The notes: generated from the sequence alone by a model not told the origin. Counted from the first letter of the stretch, positions 10,073 through 20,600 are shown. The stretch is DNA of 64,000 nucleotides from Mermis nigrescens (GCA_036768485.1 JAVLUZ010000071.1:1-64000), one strand, 5' to 3'. Numbers and translations are program-made.

Positions 10073-10312
10073 TTAGGCTCCAGCAGTGGCGTAGGTAATG
10101 TAAGCATGGTGCCTCAACTGCCCCAATTGTTGGGCCAAGGACGCACCTGATGCATTAAAGGAACAATGGGGTTGGGTATTATTAATGTGAATATGCTCCC
10201 TTTGTTTTGTTGCAATGTGCTCAATTGGAATATTTGGGTATACTATATCAATTATTATGTATGGTCCAGTATATGTGTGCAATAGTTTGGGTGTTTGATT
10301 GGTTTTTGTCAA
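10073..10312 (-). pseudogene. Gypsy integrase C-terminal region
   Basis: The translation begins MTKTNQTPKLLHTYTGPYII, typical of the segment after the integrase core that leads into the small beta-barrel domain of Gypsy integrases. It is in a different frame from the core fragments at 10449-11126. Its stop lies close to the LTR edge, as expected for the 3' end of pol. It would contribute to DNA binding in a live element. Confidence 0.6.
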
Positions 10313-10448
10313 AAATTGTTTCTTAAGGATTTTGCCTCCTATTTGGTAATTGGGTTAATTGAGATGCTGGTTGTAATTTGCAGTGTACTGTAGCTGTGTG
10401 CATCTTATATTTTCGGTTATGGTAGGATTAGAAAAAGAAAAGAACTTC

Positions 10449-10703
10449 TTAAGTTCCTGTGCATATGTATTTGCATCTGGAGTCTGCTGTTTTTGAAAGA
10501 AAAACATTTGATGGCATTTTTGGTTCTCTACCAAACATTAGGCTAAAGGGCAAAAATTTTGTGCTGTCATGCTCGTAAAAAAATTGTAAAAAAATCTGCA
10601 TAGGGTAACATATCATCCCAGTTAGTTTGATACAATCATTAACAAGTGGACGAAGTCCGATAATGAGTGTCTTGTTTGTCCGTTCTACTTGGCCATTGGC
10701 CAT
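10449..10703 (-). pseudogene. Gypsy integrase core, catalytic Glu part
   Basis: It starts with MANGQVERTNKTL, the conserved block in which the Glu is the third catalytic residue of the DDE integrase core. Further on come LRPLVNDCIK and a PFSLMFGREPKMP motif typical of Gypsy integrases. It is frame-separated from the preceding DD part (10752-11126). Confidence 0.8.
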
Positions 10704-10751
10704 TGGGTGAGTATGGCATTGTATGTATTTTTACAGTATGACAAAGAGCAG

Positions 10752-11126
10752 TTATTTCCATAAATAAAGTCGAGCGTGAATTTGGTCCCATGGTCGCAAT
10801 GGACAATCCTTGGCGACCTCGTGTCTACTTAATATGTGTTTCACAAAAACATCTGTGAATGTTTTTGCAGTCGTGTTTTTAGTTGGTATAGCCTCTTTGC
10901 ACTTTGTAAAATAGTCAGTGAAAATTATAATAAAACAATTACCGTCCATAGACTGTGGAAGTGGACCAATGCAATCTAAGCCTACATGATCAAAAGGGCC
11001 TGTTATTTGCACAGGAATTAAGTGTGCTCTTACGGTATGCAAACTGAGTTTATTAATTTGGCACGATGACATGTACAACAGTATTTTGTAATGTCTAAGC
11101 GTAAAGTCGGCCAAAAATATTTCCAT
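10752..11126 (-). pseudogene. Gypsy integrase core, catalytic Asp part
   Basis: The segment GPFDHVGLDCIGPLPQSMDG contains the first catalytic Asp, and FTDYFTKCKEAIPTKN carries the beta-strand and helix that follow. The zinc-binding HHCC domain expected upstream (11130-11700) is too degraded to read. The frame ends before the second Asp and Glu region, which continues in other frames toward 10449. Confidence 0.8.
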
Positions 11127-11129
11127 TTT

Positions 11130-11700
11130 TCAGTTTTATCGTCCTACATACACCAAAATAATCTGCAAATTTTGAGTCATCATTCAATTGTATGGTAAGC
11201 ATAATCAGACTGAAGGGCACAAAAAGCTTTATACAAGGCCCAGAAATTTTATACAAAAGACCACTTTGCACTTTGTATCAAATAGAAAATTTAGGAGATG
11301 ACAAATTTAGATTGTCTAGAATTTCCCAAATGCATGTGTCAGAACGTTGGTATTCTGCAAAATTTTTCTTAACTCTTGCGCATCGCTTAATTCAGTCTCT
11401 AGACCAAAGTTCTGAGCAATTATAGGGTTTGTCTGTAAATTTTCTATGTCCAGAGTATGTCTGTCTGTTTGAATCGGAAAATGTGATAAAACGTCAGTGT
11501 TTTTACTTTGACTGCCCTTTTGTGCTTGTATGTCAAGTTTAAAAACTGACAGAGCAAGCCCCTATCTCGCTATGTGGCCGGAAGGATTTTCCTTCCCCAG
11601 CACCATTGCAGTATGATTGGTGTGTACAATATGGAGTGTTGAAATAGGTAGGGTCAAAAATATTCGACAAATGTGAATACTGCCAGCGTTTCAAACTCCG
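11130..11700 (-). pseudogene. degraded RNase H to integrase linker
   Basis: By position this should encode the rest of RNase H and the integrase zinc-binding domain. No continuous frame longer than about 40 codons with the expected motifs survives on the minus strand. The plus-strand ORF here (11192-11425) is a shadow. Confidence 0.45.
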
Positions 11701-11925
11701 TTATTGGATAGTTGGGTTTGTTTGGTTTGAGATTTTGACTTGCAAACACAATAGGGTGTTCCTTCCAGAATCATCTAATTGGCTTGATACAGTGCCAATT
11801 CCTTTGTACAAAGCGTCTGTTTGAAGAATAAACTGCCTACTAAAATCAGGGTGTTTTAAAACTGGAGTATTGCATATCACACTTTTTAATTCATAAAATG
11901 CCATGTCTTGTTTATACCCCAACAA
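11701..11925 (-). pseudogene. Gypsy RNase H, N-terminal part
   Basis: The translation includes VLKHPDFSRQFILQTDAL and a GIGTVSSQ block, the usual start of a Gypsy RNase H (catalytic Asp in QTDA). It directly follows the RT thumb fragment 11934-12218 in a shifted frame. Confidence 0.8.
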
Positions 11926-11933
11926 AATTTTTT

Positions 11934-12845
11934 TTATTTCCGTAAGATTTGTGTAAGTGGATATGCTTTTTTTGCAAAATGCTTAATAAAATGTCTATAG
12001 TATGAAGGTAAGCCCAAAATAGACTTGAGCTTGCATACGTTTCTAGGTTTGTCAAATTTCATTATTGCATCTACTTTTTCCAAATCAGGGGCAATACCTT
12101 GCTGCAAAATGACATGTCCTAAGTATCTGATGCTTAACTGAGAAAATTTGCATTTCCCAATTCTGAGTTTTATGCCGTTATTGACTTGCGTCAAAATTTC
12201 TCTCAAACAAACTAACATCTCTTCATGATTTTTTTTGCAAAAATCAGGCTGTTGTCTAAGTAGAACAAAGATGTCTGCTATTGCAACCCGGAAAGTAAAA
12301 TATCCATGAGTTGCTGGAAGCTAGCAGGTGCAGTTGTTAACCCAAAGGGCAAATAACAAAATTTGTAAAGCCCTTATGATGCATAAAAGGCTGTCTTTTC
12401 TGTGTCATTTTTGTGAATTGTTATCGCGTAGTATGCATTTGCTTGGTCTAAAATTGTAAAATATTTAGAGCTATCAAGCGTATCAAGGATGTTATTGATG
12501 TGGGGCAGGGGATAACTATCCTTTTTAGTAACGCTGTTTAACACACAAAAATCAACGCATGCTCAATGAGTTCTGTCTTTCTCGAACTATTACCATATTA
12601 GTGCACCATGGGTATAAACTATTCTGCACTATCCCTTCCTTTTAGAGTTTTTGCACTTCAGTGCTGATAATTTCTCGTTCTTCAGGTGAAATACAAAACT
12701 GAGCGCATTTTACGGGCATACTGTCACCCGTATTAATAGTAAGCTCTGAATATGTTGTGCGTCCAGTGTCAGCTGAGTGTTTTGCAAATAAAGTTGCAAA
12801 ATGAGCTAGCATTTCAAGTAATGTTACTTGTTGCGTTTTGGACAA
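11934..12845 (-). pseudogene. Gypsy reverse transcriptase, YLDD changed to YLDN
   Basis: 12642-12845 encodes the entry to the RT domain (LLEMLAHFATLFAKHSADTG, CISPEEREIISTEVQKL). 12219-12640 holds degraded fingers and palm. Around 12254-12295 the catalytic box reads FYLDNSLIF where Gypsy RTs have Y-x-D-D, so the second metal-binding Asp is Asn. 11934-12218 encodes the thumb and connection (YLGHVILQQGIAPD, LGLPSYYRHFIKHFA). At least two frame changes separate the parts. The enzyme would have copied the element's RNA into DNA in cytoplasmic particles. It is now inactive. Confidence 0.85.
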
Positions 12846-13369
12846 ATCTGTCTCTCAAAATGTATCCTTTTGACTAACCATGCAAATGTTTCATGTATTT
12901 TATCCTCATAATTTGTATCAGTTATCAAATTAGACATGCATAAGTTGCTTTTAGTGAGCGCTTTGACACTACCTATGTGTGTGTTCTCATGCAACAAGAC
13001 TTTGAATTTCAGCATATTCAAAACAGTGACAAAAATCTTGTTGTCCTTAGGTTTGGCAACTGGAACTGCAAAACACCTGTATTTTTTCTCAAAAAGGTCA
13101 TTGTTTGGCGTAAAATGTACAGTATCCACATGCAATTATTGCTGTAAAACTGGTACAGCAAGTTCTGTGATTGTTCTTGGTGGCATAATTAGAGCATGAT
13201 CTAAGTAAATTTTGCCAGGCATTTTCAGAGAACAGTAGCTTAAGCTAAGGCATGGTATTTTCTCGTTTTTTAAGATAACATAATTGTACTCATTGTTTAC
13301 GGTGTAAACTTTGAAACAATTGAGAAAATACCAGCCTAGAATGATAGGTGCTGCGCAATTTTTTTGCAC
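12824..13369 (-). pseudogene. Gypsy pol segment between protease and RT
   Basis: Two abutting frames (13136-13369 and 12824-13135) encode a beta-rich stretch with APIILGWYFLNCF, LDHALIMPPRTITELAVPV and FAVPVAKPKDNKIF. In Gypsy pol this position holds the second half of the retropepsin and the linker to RT. PIILGWYFLNCF matches the pattern that follows the protease flap (I-L-G-x-D/x-F-L). No independent function is implied. Confidence 0.6.
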
Positions 13370-13375
13370 TTGTGC

Positions 13376-13583
13376 TACAATTACTTCTCAATGTCTGCCA
13401 CTTTGACAGCAACAAAAACGAAACCTAATAATTCAATAGGCAAATGATTTGCTGTGTATGCTTTTACTGATGTTGGTAAAATAGACACATCCTTAAGGTT
13501 TTGTATGACTTTTAAGTCAACTAAAGTACAAGAAGCTCCGGAATCTATCATTCTGTCATTAAGGGTTACTGTAATGTAGGGAC
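13376..13583 (-). pseudogene. Gypsy protease N-terminal half (DSGAS active site)
   Basis: On the minus strand 13531-13545 encodes DSGAS, the active-site triplet D-S/T-G-A of retroviral-type aspartic protease, followed by CTLVDLKVIQNL. The reading frame is cut at 13583, where element 2 is inserted, and upstream coding would resume at 17637. The protease would release mature proteins from the polyprotein. Confidence 0.75.
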
Positions 13584-13769
13584 TAGTTTTGTAAAAGATA
13601 AGGATTTTTGCAAGATAAAAGATAAAGATAAAGTTGAAATTTTAAAATCTAAAAGATAAAGATAAAGATGAAGATGAAAAATTAAGAAAGATAAAGATAA
13701 AGATAATTTGCAAGATAAAGGATCCAAAAAGATAAAGATATAAAGATAAGGATAAAGATGAAGTGCAAA

Positions 13770-14265
13770 TGTGGTCGCCTGGACCTATAGTCTGGTTCAT
13801 TTAACTTTGAGGTTTTTGAAAAAGTTTGAAGCAGTTACAAAAGTGTTTTAAAGTAATACAATAAATATTATATATTACAGTATCTTGAGTCATATAGAGA
13901 CGTATGCTTGTTTTGAGCTGCATTACTGCATCAAAAGTTCAAACCGCTTTTGTAGCCTGATTCTTGTGGAAAATTTCAAGAAGAAAACCGCAAAATTAAA
14001 TGAAACAGACTATAGGATAATGTTGTATGTGAAGTGCAATAAACCAGAGTGGGTGATGCAAAGCAGCCGACTGAATGCCTAACTTTAACACCTGAGGTCA
14101 AAGAGGTAATAGGCATGAAGCACACATAAATGTAGGTTTGGGGGTTTACCTGCAATATCTAACTGACCCACGTCCTATTTTGATGGGGAACCAACACCAA
14201 TTTTGGGGGGACTAAGCCCAAAATGGCCAAAAACAGCACAAAAAAGAAGTTTTAAAAGTCCTATC
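13770..14265. other. unassigned left interior of element 2
   Basis: No recognised gene. A 65-codon frame (13885-14082) has ordinary protein-like composition but no domain. Confidence 0.3.
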
Positions 14266-14279
14266 CATTGAATTTTAAG

Positions 14280-14295
14280 GGGTCCGGCCGGACCC
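14280..14295. repeat. perfect 16-bp palindrome
   Basis: GGGTCCGGCCGGACCC is a perfect GC-only-core palindrome in AT-rich surroundings, just outside the left satellite arm. It could be the border or recombination point of the array. Confidence 0.6.
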
Positions 14296-14365
14296 TTCCA
14301 TTCACCTTAGAGCTATGTGCCTGCTACTCGCTGACAGCAAATCATTTCTTCCTTTTCACAAGCAT

Positions 14366-14450
14366 CCAAACGGAAACGGAAACGATGGGTGAAATCCGGA
14401 AACTGAAACAATGTGTAAAAGCTGGAAACGGAGACGGAAATGATCCAAAG
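14366..14450 (+). repeat. GGAAAC short tandem array (left) with inverse partner at 17235-17300
   Basis: Repeats of GGAAAC/GGAGAC on the left are matched by GTTTCC-type repeats at 17235-17300, so a second pair of inverted short arrays encloses the satellite. Confidence 0.65.
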
Positions 14451-16025
14451 CACCAAAACAAGGGTTTCCCAAGTAGGGCCCATCAGGATGAACACCCCAA
14501 ACCCCGTTTCCGGCTAAATTTCCTCCACTTAAGAGGGATTTAGGGGCTCGGAAACTGCGTAACCCATTATTCATATGAGAAGCTGACCCCGGTTCTGTTG
14601 AAAGTTTCTCCGACCTGGGGGTAGTCCAAAGTGCCATAACCGGGGTTCCAAAAGAAGGGCACATCAGGGTCAAAACCACACCTGAGCGTGAGGGGTTTGG
14701 GGGTATGCAGCCCCCAGAAACCAAAATACCCCTCCCTAAAATCAAAATACCCCCAGATTTCAATTTTTGAAAATTTTTTTCGTTTTTTTCCACAATTTTT
14801 TGATGCCAATGGATAGTGCTTGATGAGAAACGTCGAAAAATGGTGTTTTTATCGCCACACCACTATTTTCAAGGTCAATTTTTGACCTTCAAAAAATCTT
14901 GCATCCCCCCAATATTTTCTTGCTGCCCATGTATGGTCAAAACCCCCAACCCCGTTTCCAGCAAAATATTACGCATGGAAGCAGTGCTTTTTTGTATTCG
15001 GTTAAGATTTTTCCCGATGTACAAAAACTTTTTGGGACCGTCTTTGTGCATGTACAACAATTTTTGGGAAGTAAAAAATTGCAAAAAAGGTCTAAAATTC
15101 GAAAAATTTTTCTGCACTTCGCGCTGAAATGAGTAATTGTGTGTTCTATACAGCTTTATAATTGCAGAAATTGCGTTTCAAAAGGAAAAATGTCCAATTT
15201 TTTGGCGGTTCGCGCCGTTTTAAGACAATTCTTGGTGATTTTTGCCTTTAGAGACCCAGAAATAAGCTGAAATACACTATCAAAAGTCGGACAACTCTGT
15301 TTTTACAACACTAAAATTGCTACTGTATCATATTTTAGTACACAAAAATTTGCATGTATGAAATGTACAAAGACTTTTGGGGACCATCTTTGTACATGTA
15401 CAAATGGACCTTGTACAAAAAAAACGCTGCATGGAATGGGGGTTTAGGGGCTCGGAAACAGGGTACCCCATTATTCACATATGCATGTAGCTGACCCCAG
15501 CTCTGTCGGGGTTTCTCTGCCCTATGGGCAGTCCAAAGTGGCGGAAGTGGGGTTCCCAAAGTAGGACCTATTAATGTAAACACCCCCAATCCCGTTTACA
15601 GAAAAATTTCTCCCACTGAAGGGGGTTTAGGGACTCAGAAACCGGGTACCACATTATTTATATGAGAAACCCCATTTACGTCAGGGGTTTCTCCGCCCTG
15701 GAAGTAGTCCAAAGTGCCAGAACCGGGGTTGCAAGTAGAGCCCATCAGGGTCATCAACACCCCCAACCCCTTTTCCGAAAATTTTTTATTCACTGAAGGA
15801 GGGTTTAGGGGCTCGGAAATTGGGTACTACATAATTCAAATGTGAAGCTAAACCCTGTTCCGTTGGGGGTTTCTTTGCTCTGAAGGCAGTCCAAAGTGCT
15901 GTAGCTGGGGTTCACCAAGTAGGACCTATTAATGTGAACACCCTCAACCCTGTTCCCGGAAAAAGTTCTCCCAATCAAGGGTGTTTAGGGGCTCAAAAAC
16001 AGGGTACCCCACTATTCATAAATAT
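14450..16025 (-). repeat. 180-bp satellite, left arm
   Basis: Monomers carry GGTTTAGGGGCTCGGAAAC, CATTATTCATATGA and CAACACCCCCAACCCCG. Successive copies start near 15441, 15624, 15802 and 15983 (period 178-183 bp). The left arm is broken by MITE A3 and by unrelated sequence at 14950-15430, where a ATGTACAAAGACTTTTGGG phrase occurs twice. Long ORFs (e.g. 14356-14793) are by-products of the repeats. Confidence 0.85.
14677..14935 (-). mobile_element. family A MITE, copy A3
   Basis: It is bounded by a perfect 8-bp duplication GTCAAAAC (14669-14676; 14936-14943), inserted into a satellite monomer whose uninterrupted version reads GGGTCAACACCCCCAACC elsewhere in the array. The ends on the plus strand are CACACCTGAGCGTG and GCTGCCCATGTATG. 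Confidence 0.93.
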
Positions 16026-16029
16026 ACAT

Positions 16030-17225
16030 GGGTAAAATTTCGCCTGGAAACGGGGTTGGGGGTGTTGACCTTAATTGGTCCTACTTGCAGAATACCTGGT
16101 TCAGCCAATTTGGACCACTCCTAGGGCAGAGAAACCCCCAAATGAATTGGGTCAGTTACATATATGAATAATGAGCTACTAAGTTTCCTAGTCCCTAAAC
16201 ACCCATTCTATGAGTAACATTTTGACAAAAACGGGGTTGGGGGTCTTGAACCTGATGGGCCTTACTTACGGAACCACGGTACCGGCACTTTGGACTATCC
16301 CCAGGGCAGAGAAACCACCAACAGAGCCGGGGTCAGCTACATATATTAATAATGGGGTACCCTGTTTCTGAGCCCCTAAACCCCTCTTCAGTGGGAGGAA
16401 ATTGGCTAGAATTGAGGTTGGGGTGTTCACCCTGATTGGCCCTACTTGGGGAACCCTGCTTCCAGCATTTTGGACCACCCCCAGGGCAGAGAAAACCCTG
16501 ACGGAACCAGGGTCAGCTTCACATATGAATAATGGGGTACCCGTTTCCGAGCCCCTAAACTCCCCTTCAGTGGGCGAAATTCAGCTGGAAATAGGGTTAG
16601 GGGTGTTGACCCTTATGAACCCTACTAGGGGAACCGCAGTTCCGGCACTTTGGACCACCCCCAGGGCAGAGAAACCACTGATGGAACTGGGGTCAGCTTC
16701 ACATATGAATAATGGGGTACCCGTTTCCGATCCTCTTCCCCTTCATTGGGAGAAAATTCACCAGAAACGGTGTTGGGGTATTCAAATTAATAGGTCCTAC
16801 TTGGGGAGCCCCGGTCCTCCACTTTGGACCACTCTCAGAGCGGATAAACCCCCGACAAAACCAAGTTCAGCTACACATTTGAATTATATGGTACCCCGTT
16901 TCCAAGCCCCTAAACCCCCCAGAGTGGGAGAAATTTTGCTGGAAACGAGGTTGGGGGTGTTCACATTAATAGGTCCTACTTAGGGAACCCCAGTTCCGCC
17001 ACTTTAGGCCATCCCAGGGAGGAGAAACCCTCAACAAAACCGGGACCAGCTTCACAATTGAAGTATGGGGTACCTATTTCCAAGCCCCTAAACTCCACTT
17101 CAGTGGGTTAAATTTTGCCGGAAACGGGGTTGGGTGTGTTGTCCCTGATGGGCCCAACCTGGGGAACCCCGTTTCCCGCACTTTGGATTACCCTCAGAGT
17201 GGAGATACCCCAACGGAACTGTGTG
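16030..17225 (+). repeat. 180-bp satellite, right arm (inverted)
   Basis: About six and a half monomers lie in the opposite orientation to the left arm. Each has GTTGGGGGTGTT, CTTTGGACCACCCCCAGGGC and a CCCCTAAAC block, with a period near 175-185 bp. The arms meet head to head near 16025. The 193-codon frame at 16402-16983 is a repeat-derived open frame with a near-codon-multiple period, not a protein gene. Confidence 0.87.
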
Positions 17226-17645
17226 CAAAATACTATAACTACGTTTCCATTTCCGTATTTTGCCCATTGTTTCTGTTTCTATTTATGTTTCTGGATTTTA
17301 CCCACACCCTCAATATACAGGCATTAGGTTGGGCCGCATTTTGTAGGGATTAAACAATTGTTTTCTTTTCTTGTATTACAGTAAAACTTGAATCCGTCTA
17401 AATGTATTTCACGGATTATGTGCTAACTTATGTACATAGGTACTTTATCTTTTTTAGCAAGATAAATTCCTATCAAAAAGATAAAGATAAAGATAAAGAT
17501 AGCCTGTGATTTTCCTAGGAGATAAAGATAAAGATGAAGATAAAATAAATAAATCGTCAAGATAAAGATGAAGATATCTTTATCTTTATCTTTATCTTGC
17601 TAAAAAGATAAAGATAAAGATATCTTTTACAACACTAGTAGGGAC

Positions 17646-17781
17646 ATTGTTTATCGCTTGTAAGCACGTAAGCATGTGTTACAACTACATAATCCTCAGT
17701 CTATTATTTGTTTACAAGTTTGACTTGTTGTGAAAAGATTTGCAAGTTGCAATAATGCCTCGCCTAGCATGGGATAATGCA
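17646..17781 (-). other. short non-coding join between envelope-like frame and protease
   Basis: After removing element 2, this 136-bp stretch links the stop of the envelope-like frame to the protease segment. No gene is visible. Confidence 0.4.
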
Positions 17782-18492
17782 CTAAAAGTGAGGGTTGTGT
17801 TTTTGACTTCTTTGGAAAAGAAACCCAAGACATGCTCCAATATAAACAAATGCAAATATTAGTGCTGTGATAACAACAATTATCACTACAATGTTTACTG
17901 TTACTTGTAAAGGACCCTTCAGTAAATTATTGATTCTGTCTGTTGTACTTTTTTCAATCCCTGTGATAAGATTTTCAACCGCTTGTCCTGCACCAGCTAT
18001 AGTCTTACCAATTGCTTTTCCTCCCCTGAAAGGAGTTCATAAACAGTTTTTGATCTAAGCACCATGCTTGACGTGTAATTAATTAAGCAATTAAGTGTGT
18101 TTTTAATCAGTCCAGAAAACGTATTGTTGTAACAAATGCACATTAAATAAAAGCACATTATCAGTATTGCCACAGAAAATTTCTGGCGTATTAAAATTGT
18201 ATAAGCTATAGTTTTTGTTCCAAAAGAGTTGCACTGGTACCATATGCACATGTGCCTCACCCGCTTGTGTTTTCCACGTGTTGTTGTCTTTCCAAAAACA
18301 AATTTTGTGTTTCTCACATAAAACAATCGGACTCATTTGCATTATGTCTGATGTGCCAGGTATGACAAACATCAGAGTTCTATGAACATCAATTGGCTGA
18401 TATAAGTAGCATGTCCAATTGACAGTAAAATTCATGCATATACTTACAGAAGTAACTCGTTGACAGGGCCACACCATTAATGTTTTCCCCAA
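17782..18492 (-). pseudogene. envelope-like membrane-anchored protein in the Gypsy element
   Basis: The minus strand encodes a Cys- and Trp-rich, N-glycosylation-bearing ectodomain-like segment (18103-18492, for example NFTVNWTC and CFWKDNNTW). In another frame follows a C-terminal part (about 17782-18045) with a Gly-rich helix, a Ser/Thr stretch, and a hydrophobic span of about 26 residues (17826-17903) followed by a short basic tail, then a TAG. This is the layout of a viral envelope glycoprotein with one transmembrane anchor. At least one frameshift and a stop separate the two parts, so it is dead. Its position between the 5' LTR and the protease is unusual, because env normally follows integrase. 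Alternatives: a different membrane protein captured by the element, or part of a second element. Confidence 0.5.
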
Positions 18493-18495
18493 AAA

Positions 18496-18991
18496 TCAGC
18501 AGTGACATCTGTATGTTGTAAAAATGCATGCAGGCTGAGTGTTGCATCCAAGCTGAGAAACTGAGAAACTTTCCAGAAACACAAGTTGCAAGACATTTTC
18601 AAATGTGTCGTATGCCAGAGCAAAATTATTTGAATGTTTTAAGTTGTCAAAAACAGCCAAAGCAGGACCAATACGCATTTTAGCTGCTCGTCCGCGTTTC
18701 TCATTTCCTGTATGCATTTCCTGTATATTTTTTCACCACTCTGAGCAATATTCCCTTAAATTTCCGGAGAAAATTTGTGGAGCATGTAGGACACTAAATC
18801 CTAAATTGTTACATACATTTGATAAAAATGTCATTAATGTCTGCAGGATTAATATTTTGCACTGAGTTTTGTAACGTAAATTGAAAATCCTGTAGTTGCT
18901 TTGCAACTATACTGCCTAACGTATCATGTACTACACGTTCTAATATAATTGGATCAATTGGCATATTTGCACTTGTAAGGGTTGAAGTCAA
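18496..18991 (-). pseudogene. unassigned ORF region upstream of the envelope-like frame
   Basis: Two frames, 18809-18991 (starting MTSTLTSANMPIDPIILE) and 18496-18717, read as helical, charged protein with a frame change near 18800. Position and a W-rich, RIGPALAVFDNL block could suit a gag remnant or the N-terminal half of the envelope-like protein. No CCHC knuckle was found. Identity remains open. Confidence 0.35.
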
Positions 18992-19434
18992 AGTTTTTTC
19001 AGTAGGTTAATGTAATCTCAGACTTCTTCTAGATGGTTTTGCAAAATTTTTAATTTTGGACCCTTTTTGAGAATCCACTTTAGGAAATAACTTTTTTTTA
19101 CGTTGCTAAATAATATTGCCCCATAAGCTCATTGATGACCGTCTTTAAATGTCTGAGTTAGTTGAAGAGCTATTGTATGTATTTGGCAGCAAGAAATATG
19201 GCTTACCGTTTGACAGGGAAATAGGTGCAGCCGCCATGTTACGGATTGTACTCAGAACGCTAATTGTAATACTCCTTTAAACTGCATTTTGTACGTATTA
19301 AAACCGCTCAGAAAAAATTATATTTGCTTCTAATTTAAGCTAAGCAACTTGCTAATTTCTATGGTAGGTGGGATAAGGCCTCCCATTGTGTTTAAGTAAG
19401 TTTCAGGCATTCAGCTCAACTAATGAACTTCTAT
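18992..19434 (-). other. leader region between 5' LTR and first ORF
   Basis: By position this holds the primer-binding site and 5' leader. No clear 18-nt tRNA complement could be identified by eye. The inner LTR border is uncertain, and similarity to 4060-4210 fades in this interval. Confidence 0.3.
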
Positions 19435-19789
19435 GCAGACTATTAATACATATGCTTGCTACAGCTGAGTAAGTTGCTGTGCATATATTGTCAAAAAGTG
19501 GAAATGCATACAGTATGCAGACGTGAGATAAAGTATTAAACGGCCGGACAAAAACCTATCCTATTACTGTTGTGTCTAATGAGTGCACTAAGACATATTA
19601 TACATGTACAAATAAAAGATCATCATTCACATAAAACAAAGGCCGGTGGTACCTTTGCCTACTGCCAATTGCTAACATCCCTATTGAGACAAGCTATGGC
19701 CACGGTCAAATATCCAATATGTGCCAAAATATGCATAGAAATGCAGGTGCAACAAATATGTGCAAGAATATGAAACTGTTCCCTTTACA
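19435..19789 (-). repeat. 5' LTR of the Gypsy element
   Basis: The LTR is in direct repeat with 4211-4370 joined to 9834-10036. It ends on the plus strand at CTGTTCCCTTTACA, i.e. starts TG on the minus strand. Differences from the 3' LTR are scattered substitutions, indicating an old insertion. At least 355 bp are alignable. Confidence 0.85.
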
Positions 19790-20050
19790 GTATTAATTAT
19801 CCTAATATATTTTTAGTTGACATTGATTTATTAATAATGTTTTTAATAGCTATGCTACCCATATTTTAATTAATTTTATGGCTATATTTATTAATTGTCT
19901 AGTATATTTTTAAAAAGACATTATACATTGATATATTAAAATGTTTTCCAATTTAAGCCATATTTTAATTAATTTTTTGGCAATACCTATTAAACTACTC
20001 TAATATTTTTTTAATAAGACATTGATATATTAAAAATGTTTTAATGATTG
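19790..20050. repeat. AT-rich tandem repeat, about 105-112 bp unit
   Basis: CATATTTTAATTAATTTT occurs near 19858 and 19968. GACATTGATATATTAAAA-type blocks occur near 19818, 19915 and 20025. This gives about two and a half degenerate units. Confidence 0.65.
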
Positions 20051-20099
20051 ATTATTAATTTTAGATTAACGTGTTTCAGATTATCAGATCAGCAAGTTG

Positions 20100-20460
20100 C
20101 AAATTGATCACTTGTGGTAATTTGGTGGCCCTTAAAAGTGCCATTGGGATTCAGAATACAATAAAAATTGACTGCCAATTCGCCAATGTTTGACTGGCCT
20201 ATTTTAGGCTCAGCAGATTGGCCGACCTGTTGCTGTGCGCTCATATATTGCTGCCTTCCTTTGACTGGCAGACAGCTTAGGCGGCTTCAGTACACCTGGC
20301 AAAAGGCAAAAATTTCTTTGGCCAAAAATATTTGCGCTGGTTTGATGTTTTGCAGTGCATTCTCCAAGGCATCCATGAAAGCCGCAGTCCCATTTCTATA
20401 GTGATTGCCAAGGTTGCGCTTCTAGAATTTGCCAATGCTGCAAAAACTGGTCTCATACGG
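20100..20460 (-). pseudogene. possible decayed coding stretch
   Basis: The minus strand reads TAAFMDALENALQNIKPAQ in an open frame that ends in a splice-donor-like CCAG/GTGTAC. Protein-like text resumes nearby in other frames. No family was recognised. It could be an exon or an old transposon fragment. Confidence 0.25.
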
Positions 20461-20600
20461 CTGTTTCTTCATCAGCCTCTGAAAAACTTTGCACAAATTG
20501 ACTAAACAAAAAATAAATATTGACTAGTAAAACGATTAATAAAAATAATGGCTTACTCAGGCATGCACCTGTAGAATATTTTATTTTCAATACTTACGAT

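Larger units (their letters stand above)
13584..17637. mobile_element. hAT-like element 2 (4.05 kb) inside Gypsy protease
   Basis: It starts TAGTTTTGTAAAAGATA and ends with the inverse of TAGTGTTGTAAAAGATA, the same ends as element 1. The 8-bp flank GTAGGGAC is present at 13576-13583 and 17638-17645. Inverted AAAGAT arrays lie inside each end (13600-13770; 17445-17630). The left end is nearly identical to the right end of element 1 read in reverse, so the two are members of one family. The interior is an inverted pair of 180-bp satellite arrays. No transposase was found. Confidence 0.85.
9834..19789 (-). mobile_element. Gypsy-type (Ty3-like) LTR retrotransposon, interrupted twice
   Basis: Reading on the minus strand: 5' LTR (19435-19789), an unassigned ORF region (18496-18991), an envelope-like region (17782-18492), protease, RT, RNase H, integrase (13583 down to 10073), then the 3' LTR (9834-10036 plus 4211-4370). 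hAT-like elements 1 and 2 interrupt it, each with a perfect 8-bp target duplication, so the original order is recoverable. Order of insertion: Gypsy first, hAT elements later. Many frameshifts and stops and the YLDN RT motif show it is dead. No convincing gag with a CCHC knuckle was found. Confidence 0.85.

Noticed and set aside
14356..14793. 145-codon minus-strand frame
   Set aside because: It crosses satellite sequence and the border of MITE A3, so it cannot be one ancestral gene.
16402..16983. 193-codon plus-strand open frame
   Set aside because: It follows the 180-bp satellite period and repeats the same peptide with each monomer; a by-product of the array.
17867..18058. Plus-strand hydrophobic 63-codon frame
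   Set aside because: It is antisense to the membrane anchor of the envelope-like frame.
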